From: Sulfitobacter faviae
Lineage (GTDB): Bacteria > Pseudomonadota > Alphaproteobacteria > Rhodobacterales > Rhodobacteraceae
Assembly: GCF_029870955.1 (NCBI RefSeq)
Contig: NZ_PGFQ01000001.1
Coordinates: forward strand, 2,604,001 to 2,668,000
Reading direction: 5' to 3'
DNA length: 64,000 nucleotides
Made by a program: the position numbers and the translations under genes. Of the stretch, positions 19,020-27,967 are shown piece after piece. The notes under the pieces were generated by a model, which did not search any database, was not told the origin of the DNA, and worked only from the letters and a program-made list of their open reading frames with translations. Position 1 is the first letter of the stretch. The number at the start of each line of letters is the position of its first letter.

Positions 19020-19871
19020 TTAGCCGACGAAAGCCTTTTCGACGACGAAATGCTGAGGGTCGGAATTGGCACCCTCGGTGAGGCCAAAGCCTTCGAGAAT
19101 CTCCATAATATCCTTGTTGAACCCAAGGCTGCCGCAGACCATGGCGCGGTCATGGGCGGCATTGATCTGGGGCACGCCCAGATCTTCGAACACCGTGCCA
19201 TCCTGCAAAAGATTGGTGATCCGGCCCATCTTGGGGCTCTCTTCGCGGGTGGTGGTCGGGTAATAGCGAATCTTGGCAAGGTTTTCCGGGCCGATGAGTT
19301 CCTGCATCAGCTCGTCAGCCTTCAGCCCTTCGATCAACTGGCGGCCATACTCAAGCTCTGCCACGTCGCGGCAGGTGTGGGTGACGATGACCTCGTCGAA
19401 TTTCTCATAGGTCTCAGGCTCGCGCAGCAGGCTTGCGAAGGGGGCAAAGCCGGTGCCGGTGGCGAACATCCACAGCCGGTCGCCGGGCAGCAGCGCGTCA
19501 TGGACCAGCGTGCCCACGGGTTTGGGCCGCAGGATGATCTGATCGCCGGGCTGGATGTGCTGCAGCTTGGAGGTCAGCGGGCCGTCTTGCACTTTGATCG
19601 AGTAGAACTCCAACTCATCGTCCCAGGCGGGCGAGGCGATGGAATAGGCGCGCAAGAGCGGTTTTTGCTTGCCGGTTTCGGGATGCGGGTCGCCCATCAG
19701 GCCAATCATCACGAACTCGCCCGAGCGGAACCGCAGCGAAGCGGGCCGGGTCACCCGGAACGAGAAAAGCTGATCGGTCCAGTGCGTAACCGAGGTCACG
19801 GTCTGGGCGTCGGGCAATGTCGGGACGGGCTTGGCGGCGGTTTGGTTCACTGTGCTCTGCTCGGTCATCAT
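19020..19871 (-). CDS. fpr: Ferredoxin--NADP reductase
   Basis: A 283-residue FAD enzyme passing electrons between NADPH and ferredoxin/flavodoxin. It shows the FAD-binding RAYSIASP motif, the NADP-binding GTGFAPFASL stretch and VCGSLGFNKDIM, and ends VVEKAFVG as in the bacterial Fpr subfamily. It sits 65 bases downstream of the sulfite-reduction operon on the same strand, which suggests it helps supply electrons for CysI; the linkage is by position only. Confidence 0.93.
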   Translation of the reverse strand: MMTEQSTVNQTAAKPVPTLPDAQTVTSVTHWTDQLFSFRVTRPASLRFRSGEFVMIGLMGDPHPETGKQKPLLRAYSIASPAWDDELEFYSIKVQDGPLTSKLQHIQPGDQIILRPKPVGTLVHDALLPGDRLWMFATGTGFAPFASLLREPETYEKFDEVIVTHTCRDVAELEYGRQLIEGLKADELMQELIGPENLAKIRYYPTTTREESPKMGRITNLLQDGTVFEDLGVPQINAAHDRAMVCGSLGFNKDIMEILEGFGLTEGANSDPQHFVVEKAFVG

Positions 19872-19936
19872 GGTTTCCGCAAATCGGGTTGCGGCCTCTA
19901 CTTATGGCAAGGAAGGGGGGAGGGCAATGAAGCGGC

Positions 19937-20368
19937 CTATTTGGCCGCGGTCGCCGGTCCGGATGCGGCACCGCGCAGGCGGGACTGATAGTCATGGGCC
20001 TGCCAATCGGCGCGGGCCAGCCATTGGTCCTCAGGCTGGCGGGCGGCCAGATCATCGTCGATCTCGACCTCATCGAAACCGGCGCGGCGGGCCATGGCAT
20101 ATTGATCGGCCAGCACATGCCCGTGGGCGCGCAGGCGGCCCTTGTAGCCGCGCAGGCGCAGGACGCGGGCGATGGTAAAGCCGCGCCCATCCGCGAAAGA
20201 GGGGAAATCGACACGGATCATCTCAAGCGCCGGGGTCAGCGTGAGGGCATGGGCATCGGCGTCAGAGGCCAGATCGACGGCGCGGCAATCGTTCGCGGCG
20301 CTATCCTCGCAATAGCCTTGGGTCCAGTCGTCGGCGGTGAAGCCTGTGTCGGTGACGAGTACGCTCAT
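19937..20368 (-). CDS. DUF934 family protein, sulfite reductase-associated
   Basis: 143 residues of the DUF934 family that lies next to cysI in many proteobacteria; role unproven. Start MSVLVTDTGFTADDW overlaps the cysH stop by 4 bases. The core motif RVLRLRGYKGRLRAHGHVLADQY, with its Arg-Gly and Tyr pattern, is the family signature, preceded by IRVDFPSFADGRGFTIA. Probably a small accessory protein for siroheme sulfite reductase. Confidence 0.85.
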   Translation of the reverse strand: MSVLVTDTGFTADDWTQGYCEDSAANDCRAVDLASDADAHALTLTPALEMIRVDFPSFADGRGFTIARVLRLRGYKGRLRAHGHVLADQYAMARRAGFDEVEIDDDLAARQPEDQWLARADWQAHDYQSRLRGAASGPATAAK

Positions 20369-21156
20369 GATTTGTCTCCTGTTCGGACCACTTTGCCGTT
20401 CACAAAATGGATGCCGCATTCTTCTTTGTTCTGATCGCGCCAGCGCCCGGCGCGCGGGTCTTCGCCCGGGGCCACGGGCGAGGTGCAGGGCGCGCAGCCG
20501 ATCGATGGGTAGCCCTTGGCCACCAGCGGATGCCGGGGCAGGCGGTTTTCGGTGATGTAGTCGGCCACATCGGAATTGGCCCAATAGGCCAGCGGGTTCA
20601 CTTTGATCCGGGGTGCTGCACCGTCTTCGGGGATCTCGGTCTCGAAAAACTCCAAGGCCGCGCGGCTGCCCGATTGAAAGCGTTTGCGCCCGGTGATCCA
20701 GCCGTCATAGCCCGCAAGTGCGCTCTGGAGGGGCCGGGTCTTGCGCAGGGCGCAGCAGGCGTCGGTGTCATATTGGTGCAGCGTGCCATCGGGGTCCTGT
20801 GCTGCGATCTCTGCGCTGCGCAGGGTGGTGACATTGCGCAGGCCGAGGCGCTCGCTCAGCTCCTGCTGGTAGACGAGGGTTTCGGCAAAGAGCATCTCGG
20901 TGTCGATAAAGAGCACCGGGATGTCCCGCGAGACCATGGAGGCGAGGTGCAACAGCGCCACCGATTCCGCGCCGAAGCTGGAGACGAGGGTAAGGTTCTC
21001 AATCTCCGCATCGGCGCGGCGGATCACATCCGTCGCCCCGTGGTGGCGCAACTCGGCGTTGAGCCGTGTCACCTTTTCCTCGACCGCGCGCAGCCCCTCG
21101 GGAGGCGGCGCATCGGTATTTGAGAAAGGATGAAGTTCAGGGGTGTCAAGCGGCAT
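20365..21156 (-). CDS. cysH: Phosphoadenylyl/adenylyl-sulfate reductase
   Basis: Reduces activated sulfate (APS or PAPS) to sulfite. The 263-residue sequence has the LVSSFGAESVALLHL ATP-sulfurylase-like PP-loop, and the paired cysteines CC (DACCALRK) and CxxC (GCAPCT) that mark the 4Fe-4S APS-reductase type, plus the C-terminal nucleophile region EECGIHF. By these four extra cysteines it is predicted to use APS. Start MPLDTPELHPFS at 21156 overlaps the cysI stop by 11 bases. Confidence 0.94.
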   Translation of the reverse strand: MPLDTPELHPFSNTDAPPPEGLRAVEEKVTRLNAELRHHGATDVIRRADAEIENLTLVSSFGAESVALLHLASMVSRDIPVLFIDTEMLFAETLVYQQELSERLGLRNVTTLRSAEIAAQDPDGTLHQYDTDACCALRKTRPLQSALAGYDGWITGRKRFQSGSRAALEFFETEIPEDGAAPRIKVNPLAYWANSDVADYITENRLPRHPLVAKGYPSIGCAPCTSPVAPGEDPRAGRWRDQNKEECGIHFVNGKVVRTGDKS

Positions 21157-22822
21157 TGGCCCGATCCTTCTCTGCCGCGTCGGGGTAGAGCACGGCTTTG
21201 AATGGCGCGAGGCCGAGGCGGCGGTAGGCTTGCAGGAAGGTCTCGCCGGGATCGTTGCGCAGGTCGAGATAGCCCAGAACGAGGCGTTCGATGGCGGGGA
21301 TGATCTCCTCGGCCGAGAAGCCGGGGCCGGTGCGGGTGCCGAGGCTTGCGTCCTCGGTGCCGTCACCGCCGAGCGTGATCTGGTAGTTCTCCACGCCTGC
21401 GCGGTCGAGGCCGAGGATGCCGATATGGCCCACGTGGTGGTGGCCGCAGGCGTTGATGCAGCCGGAGATTTTGATCTTGAGCGGGCCCACGTCATGTTCG
21501 AGCTTCAGCTCGTCGAAACGGGTGGCGATTTCCTGCGCGATGGGGATGGAACGCGCGGTGGCCAGCGCGCAGTAATCCATGCCGGGGCAGGCGATGATGT
21601 CGGAGATCAGCCCGATGTTGGCGGTGGCGAGTTTCGCCTCTTTCAGCGCGGCGTGCAGTTCGGGCAGGTCGCTGCGGTGCACATGGGGCAGGATCACGTT
21701 CTGCTCATGACTGATGCGCAGCTCGTCATGGCCGAAGCGGCGGGCGAGGTCGGCCATCACGCGCATTTGGTCTGCGGTCGCGTCGCCGGGCGTGGCGCCA
21801 TGGGCCTTGAGGCTGATCGAGACGATGGCGTAGCCGGGCGCGCGGTGCGCGGCGAGGTTGGTATCGGCCCAGGCGCGGAAGACCGGATCGTTGGCATAGG
21901 CGGACTCGTAGGCCCCGAGGGAGGCTGTTTTGAACGCGGGTGCTGCGAAATCGGCTTCGATACGCGACAGCATTTGCTGGTCGATGCCGGTGAACTGGTC
22001 GCGGATCAGCGCATATTGCGCGTCGACCCGGGCGCGGATGTCTTCGATGCCGTTCTCGTGGACGGTGATCTTGATGCGCGCCTTGTACTTATTGTCGCGG
22101 CGGCCGAGCACGTTGTAGACGCTGACGATGGCTTCGAGCGTGGGCAGCAGGTCTTCATATTTCACGAAATCATAGAGCACCTTGCCGATCATCGGGGTGC
22201 GGCCAAGGCCGCCACCGACGATGACCTCGAAACCCTGCTCGCCATCGCGTTCGACGATGCGCAGGCCGATGTCATGGGCCTTGATCACCGCACGGTCGGC
22301 GGCGGCGCCGGTGACGGCGACCTTGAACTTGCGCGGCAGGAACTGGAACTCGGGGTGGTCGGTGGACCATTGGCGGATCAACTCGGCCACCGGGCGGGGG
22401 TCGGCGACCTCATCGGCGGCGGCCCCGGCGAAATGGTCCGCCGTCACGTTGCGGATGGTGTTGCCGGAGGTTTGGATCGCATGCAGCTTCACCTCGGCCA
22501 GCGCGTCGAGCATATCGGGCACATCGCGCAATTCGGGCCAGTTGTACTGAATGTTCTGGCGCGTGGTGAAATGGCCGTAGCCCTTGTCCCACCGCTCGGC
22601 GATATAGGCGAGTTGGTCCATCTGGGCGCTGTTCAGCGTGCCATAGGGGATCGCCACCCGCAGCATATAGGCGTGCAGTTGCAGGTAGAGGCCGTTCATC
22701 AGGCGCAGGGGTTTGAACTCATCCTCGGTGAGCGAGCCGTCGATGCGGCGCTCGACTTGGGCGCGGAACTGGGCGTTGCGCTCGGCGAGGAATTTGTCGT
22801 CGAATTCGGTGTAGCTGTACAT
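21146..22822 (-). CDS. cysI: Sulfite reductase hemoprotein beta-component (nitrite/sulfite reductase family)
   Basis: 558 residues. It reduces sulfite to sulfide with siroheme and a 4Fe-4S cluster. The cluster ligands appear as CPGMDYCALA and ISGCINACGHHHVGHIGILG. The N-terminal half shows the duplicate ferredoxin-like domain, for example TTRQNIQYNWPELRDVPDML. Electrons probably come from ferredoxin/Fpr since no flavoprotein CysJ is present nearby. The start overlaps the DUF2849 stop by one base (TGATG). Confidence 0.94.
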   Translation of the reverse strand: MYSYTEFDDKFLAERNAQFRAQVERRIDGSLTEDEFKPLRLMNGLYLQLHAYMLRVAIPYGTLNSAQMDQLAYIAERWDKGYGHFTTRQNIQYNWPELRDVPDMLDALAEVKLHAIQTSGNTIRNVTADHFAGAAADEVADPRPVAELIRQWSTDHPEFQFLPRKFKVAVTGAAADRAVIKAHDIGLRIVERDGEQGFEVIVGGGLGRTPMIGKVLYDFVKYEDLLPTLEAIVSVYNVLGRRDNKYKARIKITVHENGIEDIRARVDAQYALIRDQFTGIDQQMLSRIEADFAAPAFKTASLGAYESAYANDPVFRAWADTNLAAHRAPGYAIVSISLKAHGATPGDATADQMRVMADLARRFGHDELRISHEQNVILPHVHRSDLPELHAALKEAKLATANIGLISDIIACPGMDYCALATARSIPIAQEIATRFDELKLEHDVGPLKIKISGCINACGHHHVGHIGILGLDRAGVENYQITLGGDGTEDASLGTRTGPGFSAEEIIPAIERLVLGYLDLRNDPGETFLQAYRRLGLAPFKAVLYPDAAEKDRANAA

Positions 22823-23118
22823 CAGACGGTCTCCTGTTTGCCGTGGGCGTAGTTCGAGGGGCCGGTGGCGCGGAACTCTTCGCGGAAATGGGTGGGGCGG
22901 GGGCCGCCCGCTTCGGGGGCCACATCGGCGAGGTAGACGCCGACGACCAAATCCTGTTGGCTCAGCGCGTCGATCAGGCGCAGGTCGGCGTCGGCCTCAT
23001 CGGTGAGGACTTCGGCCTCACTGAGCTTGCGGGTCCAGCCGGTGGCGGTTTGATAGACGACATCGCCTTCGAGCAGCGCATTGGCGGTGATGACCTTGGG
23101 GGTGAAGGGTTTGGGCAT
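22822..23118 (-). CDS. DUF2849 family protein, sulfite-operon associated
   Basis: A 98-residue protein, MPKPFTPKVITANALLEGDVVYQTATG, of the alphaproteobacterial DUF2849 family found between cysG and cysI. No catalytic motif is evident; the KVITANALLEGDVVY stretch and the GVYLADVAPE end are the conserved features. Tight spacing (one base after cysG, one-base overlap with cysI) makes it part of the assimilatory sulfite operon. Function unknown. Confidence 0.88.
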   Translation of the reverse strand: MPKPFTPKVITANALLEGDVVYQTATGWTRKLSEAEVLTDEADADLRLIDALSQQDLVVGVYLADVAPEAGGPRPTHFREEFRATGPSNYAHGKQETV

Positions 23119-23119
23119 G

Positions 23120-24514
23120 TCAGGCCAGCTCCTCTAGCGGGGTTTCGGTGGCAACTTGGACGGCGGCGCGCGGGGCGAGGCCGTAGAAGGTGAGCGCGGG
23201 GCCGGTCATTTCGGCATCGGCCAGATCGCGCGGCAGATCGTTCAGCGTGGTCGACAGCACCCGCTGATCGGCGCGCGAGGCGTTTTCGATCACGGTGACG
23301 GGTGTGGCGCGGTCGGCGCCGTGCATCAGCAGGCGGCCTTGGACGAAACGGGCGGATTTCTTGCCCATATAGATCGCGGCGACTTCATTCGGGCGCGCGA
23401 GGGCGGCCCAGTCGTGATCGGCGAAACCTTTCATGTCGTGCCCGGTGAGGAAGCGGACCGAGGCATTGCGGCCCCGTTTGGTCAGGCTCTGCCCGATGCC
23501 CGCCACGGCGGCGGAGGCGGCGGTGATGCCGGGCACGATGTGCCAGCCGATGCCATGGGCGTCGACCGCGTCGATCTCTTCGTCGAGCCGGCCAAAGACC
23601 GTGGCATCGCCGGATTTCAACCGCACCACCTGTGCGCCGCTTTGCGCGTGTTCGACCAGCAGGGCGTTGATGTGCTCTTGGGCCGTGGAGGGGCCGAAAC
23701 CTTCTTTGCCGACGTCGATCATCAGCGCCTCGCGGCGGGCGAGTTCGAGGATCTCGGGGCTGATCAGCCGGTCGTAGATCACCACATCGGCCTCATCCAG
23801 CGCGCGGCGGGCCTTGAGCGTCAGCAGTTCCGGGTCGCCCGGGCCACCGCCGACAAATGCCACATGGCCTGCGCGGGCTTTGCGGGTGAGGTGGGTGTGC
23901 AGCAGGGTTTTCAGCGCCGGGCGCACAGTATCCTTGCCCTCAGCCATGGCGCGGGGGCCGGTGGCGAAATAATACTCCCGCCAGAAATCACGGCGCGCGC
24001 GGCCCATGGGCAGGGCATCGGCCAGCTTGCGAAAGCCTTTGCCGATGCGCGCCAGCGGGCCGAGGGTGACGGGCAGACGCTCTTCCAGATCGGCCTTGAT
24101 GGCACGGGCCAGCACCGGGGCGGCGCCTTCGGTGCCGATGGCCACGGTCACCGGATCGCGGTCGACGATGGCGGGGGTGATGAATTCGCTGTCGTGCAGG
24201 TTGTCGACGATGTTGACCAGTACGCCAGCCGCATGGGCCAGCGCGGCATTCTCGGCATCCAGCGCGTCATCCTCATCCGCTGCATAGAACAACCGCGCGC
24301 CGGGCAGATCGGTGGCGGTGAGGGGGCGGCGGTGCAGGGTGAGCTTGCCTGCCGCTTGCCAATCTACGATCTCTGCCGCCGGGTCGGGGGCGAAGACATG
24401 CAGCGCCGCTTTGGTTTTCATCAGCAGACGCAGCTTGGCCAGAGCGGCTTCGCCGCCGCCGGAGAGGAGGATCTTTTGCCCGCGGGTGGCGAGGAAGATG
24501 GGAAAGTGATCCAT
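23120..24514 (-). CDS. cysG: Siroheme synthase CysG (uroporphyrinogen methylase/precorrin-2 dehydrogenase/ferrochelatase)
   Basis: Makes siroheme for CysI. 464 residues: an N-terminal precorrin-2 dehydrogenase/ferrochelatase part (FPIFLATRGQKILLSGGGEAALAKLRLL, NAD-binding GGGxAA; about 1-200) and a C-terminal SUMT part (about 215-464) with VGGGPGDPELLTLKA, VVIYDRLISPEIL and VVRLKSGDATVFGR. It is the first gene of the leftward sulfite operon and shares its 5' region with the divergent Lrp-family gene. Confidence 0.95.
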   Translation of the reverse strand: MDHFPIFLATRGQKILLSGGGEAALAKLRLLMKTKAALHVFAPDPAAEIVDWQAAGKLTLHRRPLTATDLPGARLFYAADEDDALDAENAALAHAAGVLVNIVDNLHDSEFITPAIVDRDPVTVAIGTEGAAPVLARAIKADLEERLPVTLGPLARIGKGFRKLADALPMGRARRDFWREYYFATGPRAMAEGKDTVRPALKTLLHTHLTRKARAGHVAFVGGGPGDPELLTLKARRALDEADVVIYDRLISPEILELARREALMIDVGKEGFGPSTAQEHINALLVEHAQSGAQVVRLKSGDATVFGRLDEEIDAVDAHGIGWHIVPGITAASAAVAGIGQSLTKRGRNASVRFLTGHDMKGFADHDWAALARPNEVAAIYMGKKSARFVQGRLLMHGADRATPVTVIENASRADQRVLSTTLNDLPRDLADAEMTGPALTFYGLAPRAAVQVATETPLEELA

Positions 24515-24553
24515 GATGCGCCCTGTATTCTGTTTGACGTGACCTCTTATATA

Positions 24554-24564
24554 GGAAATATTCC
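24554..24564. promoter_or_regulatory. Short dyad between cysG and the Lrp-type gene, possible operator
   Basis: GGAA-ATA-TTCC, a dyad of 4-base arms in an AT-rich patch (TATATAGGAAATATTCCCGATAA is the wider context) in the roughly 145-base divergent intergenic region. Position suits control of both genes by the Lrp-type protein; no binding data are visible. Confidence 0.35.
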
Positions 24565-24658
24565 CGATAATTGGCTATATGCTGGCGCAGATAAGAACAT
24601 GCGTTCGCTTTGGCCGCAGGTTGAGTATGAACGTCCTGCCGGGACGAGAGAGAAGAGA

Positions 24659-25120
24659 ATGACTGTCCGAATTGATGAGACCGACCGGAAGATTTTGGCG
24701 CAGCTGCAACGGGATGCGAGCCAATCGCTAGACGATATTGCCCGTGAAGTAGGGTCTTCAAAGACGCCGGTGTGGAATCGGATACGCAAGCTGCGCGAAG
24801 CCGGGGTCATCGGTCAGCAGACCGTGGTGCTGGATTCCGAAGCGCTCGGGTTCGAGGCCTGTTTCTTTGTCCTGATCCGCACGTCAGAGCATGAGGCGGC
24901 CTGGCAGGCGGCGTTTTTGCAGGCGTTGAAAGACCGGCCCGAGGTGCAAGAGGCGCACCGTCTGGCGGGGGATATCGACTATATCCTGAAGGTGCGGGTC
25001 AAGAACGCGCGGGCCTATGATGTCTTTTATCAGGCGCTGATTTCAGAGGTGAAAGTGCATAACGTCACAGCGCTTTTGTCGATGGAAGAGATCAAATCGA
25101 CGACGATGCTGCCGCTGTAA
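24659..25120 (+). CDS. Lrp/AsnC-family transcriptional regulator
   Basis: A 153-residue regulator with an N-terminal winged helix (IDETDRKILAQLQRDASQSLDDIAREVG, then TPVWNRIRKLREAGVI) and a C-terminal RAM/AsnC effector domain (RLAGDIDYILKVRVKNARAYD). It is divergent from the cysG-cysI-cysH operon, so sulfur or amino-acid-linked control of that operon is a reasonable inference. Start at the ATG at 24659; another in-frame ATG at 24599 would add 20 residues (MRSLWPQ...), less likely since the Lrp fold begins directly at MTVRIDETD. Confidence 0.9.
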   Translation: MTVRIDETDRKILAQLQRDASQSLDDIAREVGSSKTPVWNRIRKLREAGVIGQQTVVLDSEALGFEACFFVLIRTSEHEAAWQAAFLQALKDRPEVQEAHRLAGDIDYILKVRVKNARAYDVFYQALISEVKVHNVTALLSMEEIKSTTMLPL

Positions 25121-25125
25121 GAGGA

Positions 25126-25149
25126 GGGCGGCGGGAGCCTCCGCCGCCC
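25126..25149. terminator. Hairpin between converging Lrp-type gene and tpiA
   Basis: A perfect 9-bp GC-rich inverted repeat (GGGCGGCGG and its complement, 6-base loop) within the 38-base gap separating two converging stop codons; no T-run. Confidence 0.55.
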
Positions 25150-25158
25150 CGCATTGGC

Positions 25159-25908
25159 TTAGGACTGGGCGAGGGCCGTCACGATAGGCGCGAAATCCTC
25201 GGCCTTGAGGCTGGCCCCGCCGACCAACGCGCCATCGACGTTTTCGACGGCGAAGATTTCGACCGCATTCGCGGCTTTTACCGAACCGCCGTAGAGCAGG
25301 GGAAGCGCATTGCCGATCTCCGCGCCGAAACGGTCGATCAGGCGGGCGCGAATGAAGTCATGCACCTCTTTGATCTGCGCAATGCTGGGGACTTTGCCGG
25401 TGCCGATGGCCCAAATCGGCTCATAAGCGATAACGGTGTTCCCGGCCTCCACAGCATTGGGGAGGGAGCCGTCGAGCTGCGCGCCGATAATGTCGAGGGT
25501 CTGGCCCGCGTCCCGCTCAGCCTCGCTTTCGCCGATGCAGATGATGGCGGTGAGACCGGCACCCCATGCGGCAACAGCCTTGGCTTGCACATCGGCATCG
25601 GTCTCGCGGTGGGCATCGCGGCGCTCGGAATGGCCGAGGATCACATGGCTCGCCCCGCTGTCGGCAACCATCGCGGCAGAGATATCGCCGGTGTAGGCGC
25701 CCGCTTCTTCGGCATGGCAATCCTGTGCACCGATCTGGATCGGGCTGCCATGGGTGGCGTCGGTGGCGCGAAAGAGGAGGGTGCTGGGCGGGCAGATCAC
25801 GACCTGCGGCGGGTTTTCGGGCAGGCCGGTGGCAAGGTTGTGAAGCTCTGTCAGCGCGGCGGCGGTGCCGTTCATTTTCCAGTTGCCGGCGGCGATTTTG
25901 GGGCGCAT
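25159..25908 (-). CDS. tpiA: Triose-phosphate isomerase
   Basis: Interconverts dihydroxyacetone phosphate and glyceraldehyde 3-phosphate. The 249-residue TIM barrel has GNWKMNG (substrate Lys), the catalytic His segment ILGHSERR, the general-base Glu in AYEPIWAIGTGK and the phosphate-binding YGGSVKAAN. Start MRPKIAAGNWKMNG. It stands as its own unit, converging with the Lrp-type gene. Confidence 0.96.
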   Translation of the reverse strand: MRPKIAAGNWKMNGTAAALTELHNLATGLPENPPQVVICPPSTLLFRATDATHGSPIQIGAQDCHAEEAGAYTGDISAAMVADSGASHVILGHSERRDAHRETDADVQAKAVAAWGAGLTAIICIGESEAERDAGQTLDIIGAQLDGSLPNAVEAGNTVIAYEPIWAIGTGKVPSIAQIKEVHDFIRARLIDRFGAEIGNALPLLYGGSVKAANAVEIFAVENVDGALVGGASLKAEDFAPIVTALAQS

Positions 25909-25991
25909 CGGTTCCGTCCTGATCTGTTACTGTTGCCAGATCAGTTCGCAGGCCCGTGGCCTTTCGTCAAGGCCGGGGCAGATCGGCGCGC

Positions 25992-26357
25992 TCACTTCGC
26001 GCCGAGGCTTTCGTCGAATTTAATGGATTCGCCGCAGCCGCAGGCTTCGGTCACATTGGGATTGCGGAATTTGAAACCGGACTCGAGCAGTGTTGTTTCA
26101 TAGTCGATTTCCGTGCCGAAGAGGAACATCTGCGCCATGGGCGCGATCATCACCCGCGCGCCGTCTTGTTCGACCACCTCATCATTGGGGTCGGTCGCTT
26201 CGACGTATTCCATGGTGTATTCCATCCCCGCACAGCCGCCTTTCTTGACGCCAATGCGCAGCCCGGCGTGGCCCGCCGATTGCATCAGCTTCGCAATCTG
26301 GCCAGCGGCTTTGGGGGTCATGGTAACGGCTTGCTTGCCGGGAATGCCAAACATCAC
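25992..26357 (-). CDS. HesB/IscA-family iron-sulfur cluster assembly accessory protein
   Basis: A-type carrier that delivers Fe-S clusters to apoproteins. 121 residues with the three conserved cysteines: KKGGCAGMEY and ACGCGES (C-x-C), and the acidic/beta core characteristic of the fold. The start is one of two adjacent ATGs (26357 or 26354). It lies alone between tpiA and the DUF3307 gene rather than in a full suf operon; another Fe-S factor (SufT-like) is about 3 kb away. Confidence 0.9.
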   Translation of the reverse strand: MMFGIPGKQAVTMTPKAAGQIAKLMQSAGHAGLRIGVKKGGCAGMEYTMEYVEATDPNDEVVEQDGARVMIAPMAQMFLFGTEIDYETTLLESGFKFRNPNVTEACGCGESIKFDESLGAK

Positions 26358-26407
26358 AAATCTCCTATGCCGCCAAGATAGGGGTGCGGCGCGGCGATCT
26401 CAAGCCG

Positions 26408-27121
26408 TCAGAAGGAATTCATTGCGGCCTTGGTGGCGAAGGCGGCGATGAGCGCCCAGCCGAATGAGGCCAGCGTCCCGATAATCACGTATTCGCTTAT
26501 CTTTTGGTTCTTTTTCACGGTGTCAAAGCGCAGAACCGACTTTGCCGCGATGAGAAAACCGATACCCGCAGGCTCGCCGATCATGACCATTAGAAAGATC
26601 AACGCGCGTTCCAGCAGGCCGATCATCCGGCCCGCATTCTCCAGCCCATCCGGTTGGGCTTGAGCTTTGTGTGGCAGCATCAGGCCGCCCACCGCCGGAC
26701 CGCCCGCAAGGGTCGCGGTGATCAGCCCGGCAAGGAACAGCGCAGGCGGGATGAGCGTACCGCTGTGGTCGGCCCAGATGCCGCTGGCAAAGGCATCGGG
26801 CGCATAGAGGACAAGGGCCACGATGCTGATGAGGTGGGCAAGTTGATCGGTAAGGTAGGGCCAAAGCCGGTCGCGCTGGTGCTCCGGCACGGCGTAGGTC
26901 TTGAGCGCATCAATCGCGGTATGGGCAAGCGCGAGGAGGGCGGCAGGGATCAAACTGCCGCCGAGGGCCAATGCGGTCAGGGCAAAGACGATAGCGCCGT
27001 GGAGCAGCAGCACCTGCGGCTTGCGCTTGGCGGCGACCATCGCATTGGTTTGAAAAACGAAATCGGCCAGAAGGTGAGCGATTAGGCAAGCGAGAGCGGT
27101 GGCGATGGCCTGTTCGGTCAT
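26408..27121 (-). CDS. DUF3307 membrane protein
   Basis: 237 residues, with about six hydrophobic segments, and the N-terminal ALACLIAHLLADFVFQTNAMVAAK motif that defines DUF3307 (His-x-x-x-Asp and Gln). Function unknown. It is followed upstream by a SatD-family gene on the same strand, a pairing seen in other bacteria and suggesting they work together. Confidence 0.78.
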   Translation of the reverse strand: MTEQAIATALACLIAHLLADFVFQTNAMVAAKRKPQVLLLHGAIVFALTALALGGSLIPAALLALAHTAIDALKTYAVPEHQRDRLWPYLTDQLAHLISIVALVLYAPDAFASGIWADHSGTLIPPALFLAGLITATLAGGPAVGGLMLPHKAQAQPDGLENAGRMIGLLERALIFLMVMIGEPAGIGFLIAAKSVLRFDTVKKNQKISEYVIIGTLASFGWALIAAFATKAAMNSF

Positions 27122-27234
27122 GGAAATTCCGGTAGTTGGTGATGGCGTCCATTTGAAAAGCCATGGCGAGCCGGGACAAGTGTTTTCTTACAGTGCCTAA
27201 CAGTCTAATTTGGCTGTAACTCGGTAAAACAGGC

Positions 27235-27851
27235 TTAAAAAGCTGTTTTGCGCGCCTCGAGAACCTCGCAGACCTCCCGCAACTCATCGATCCCCGCCGC
27301 CTCCACATGGCCCTGCACGCTCTGCTGCGTCAGGTCAAACTGCCGCGCAAGCTCTGCTTGGACGGGCGGGTCGGGGGCCAGCATGTAATAGGCGACATCG
27401 GCTTGGCGCTTGGTCCAGCCGCCCGCGATCCGGTCGGCGAGGGGCAGGGCCGTGCGCAGGGCGAGGGGGGCGTCGGGCGCGTGCATGCGTCGCGCGCGGG
27501 CATGTTGTCGAGCGCGTGGCCGGAGCTGACCAGTGCCGCTCCGTCCGCGCGGGATAGGTCGTTACCTGCGAAATGCGCGGGGCCGATACCGATGCCAAAG
27601 CGGGTGTCAGCGGTCTTGCCGCAGCGGCGCACGGTGGCGCGTAGGACGAGGGCTGCGCGGAAGGTGAAAGTGGGCGCCACGGCCATCTGCCAGCCATCTC
27701 CACGAAAACGGGTCATCCGGGCGGGCTGGCCTTGCCAAGCAGTCAGCGCCTCGGAGGCATCATCAAGGCGCGCGAAGATGGCATCCAACTCCGCCCGGCT
27801 CATCGCGGAGGATTTCACGATATCGCCGGTAAAAATTGCCCAAGTTTCCAT
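27235..27851 (-). pseudogene. SatD-family protein, frame broken by one missing base
   Basis: METWAIFTGDIVKSSAMSRAELDAI is the typical SatD opening (GDIVxS). The second part, in another frame, carries the C-terminal helix-turn-helix-like sequence ELARQFDLTQQSVQGHVEAAGIDEL. A one-base insertion near 27487-27500 joins RDA with MHAPDAPLALRTALPLADRI into a 205-residue protein; here the lost base is not clearly in a homopolymer. SatD is known from a streptococcal acid-tolerance/SRP operon but has no settled biochemical role. The neighbour is a DUF3307 membrane protein. Confidence 0.7.
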
Positions 27852-27916
27852 GGCTTGCCCCTTGTTTCCCGCAATGTCGCAGGAAGGCGAAATCCATGCA
27901 AGCCCGGCCACGGGAA

Positions 27917-27941
27917 AGGGCCGCCCGAGAGGGGCGGCCCT
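27917..27941 (-). terminator. Hairpin downstream of the GDPD gene
   Basis: A perfect 10-bp GC-rich inverted repeat (AGGGCCGCCC and its complement, 5-base loop) 26 bases past the GDPD stop on the minus strand, before satD. Confidence 0.6.
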
Positions 27942-27967
27942 ACTGGCGATCTAACGGCTAGGACCGA

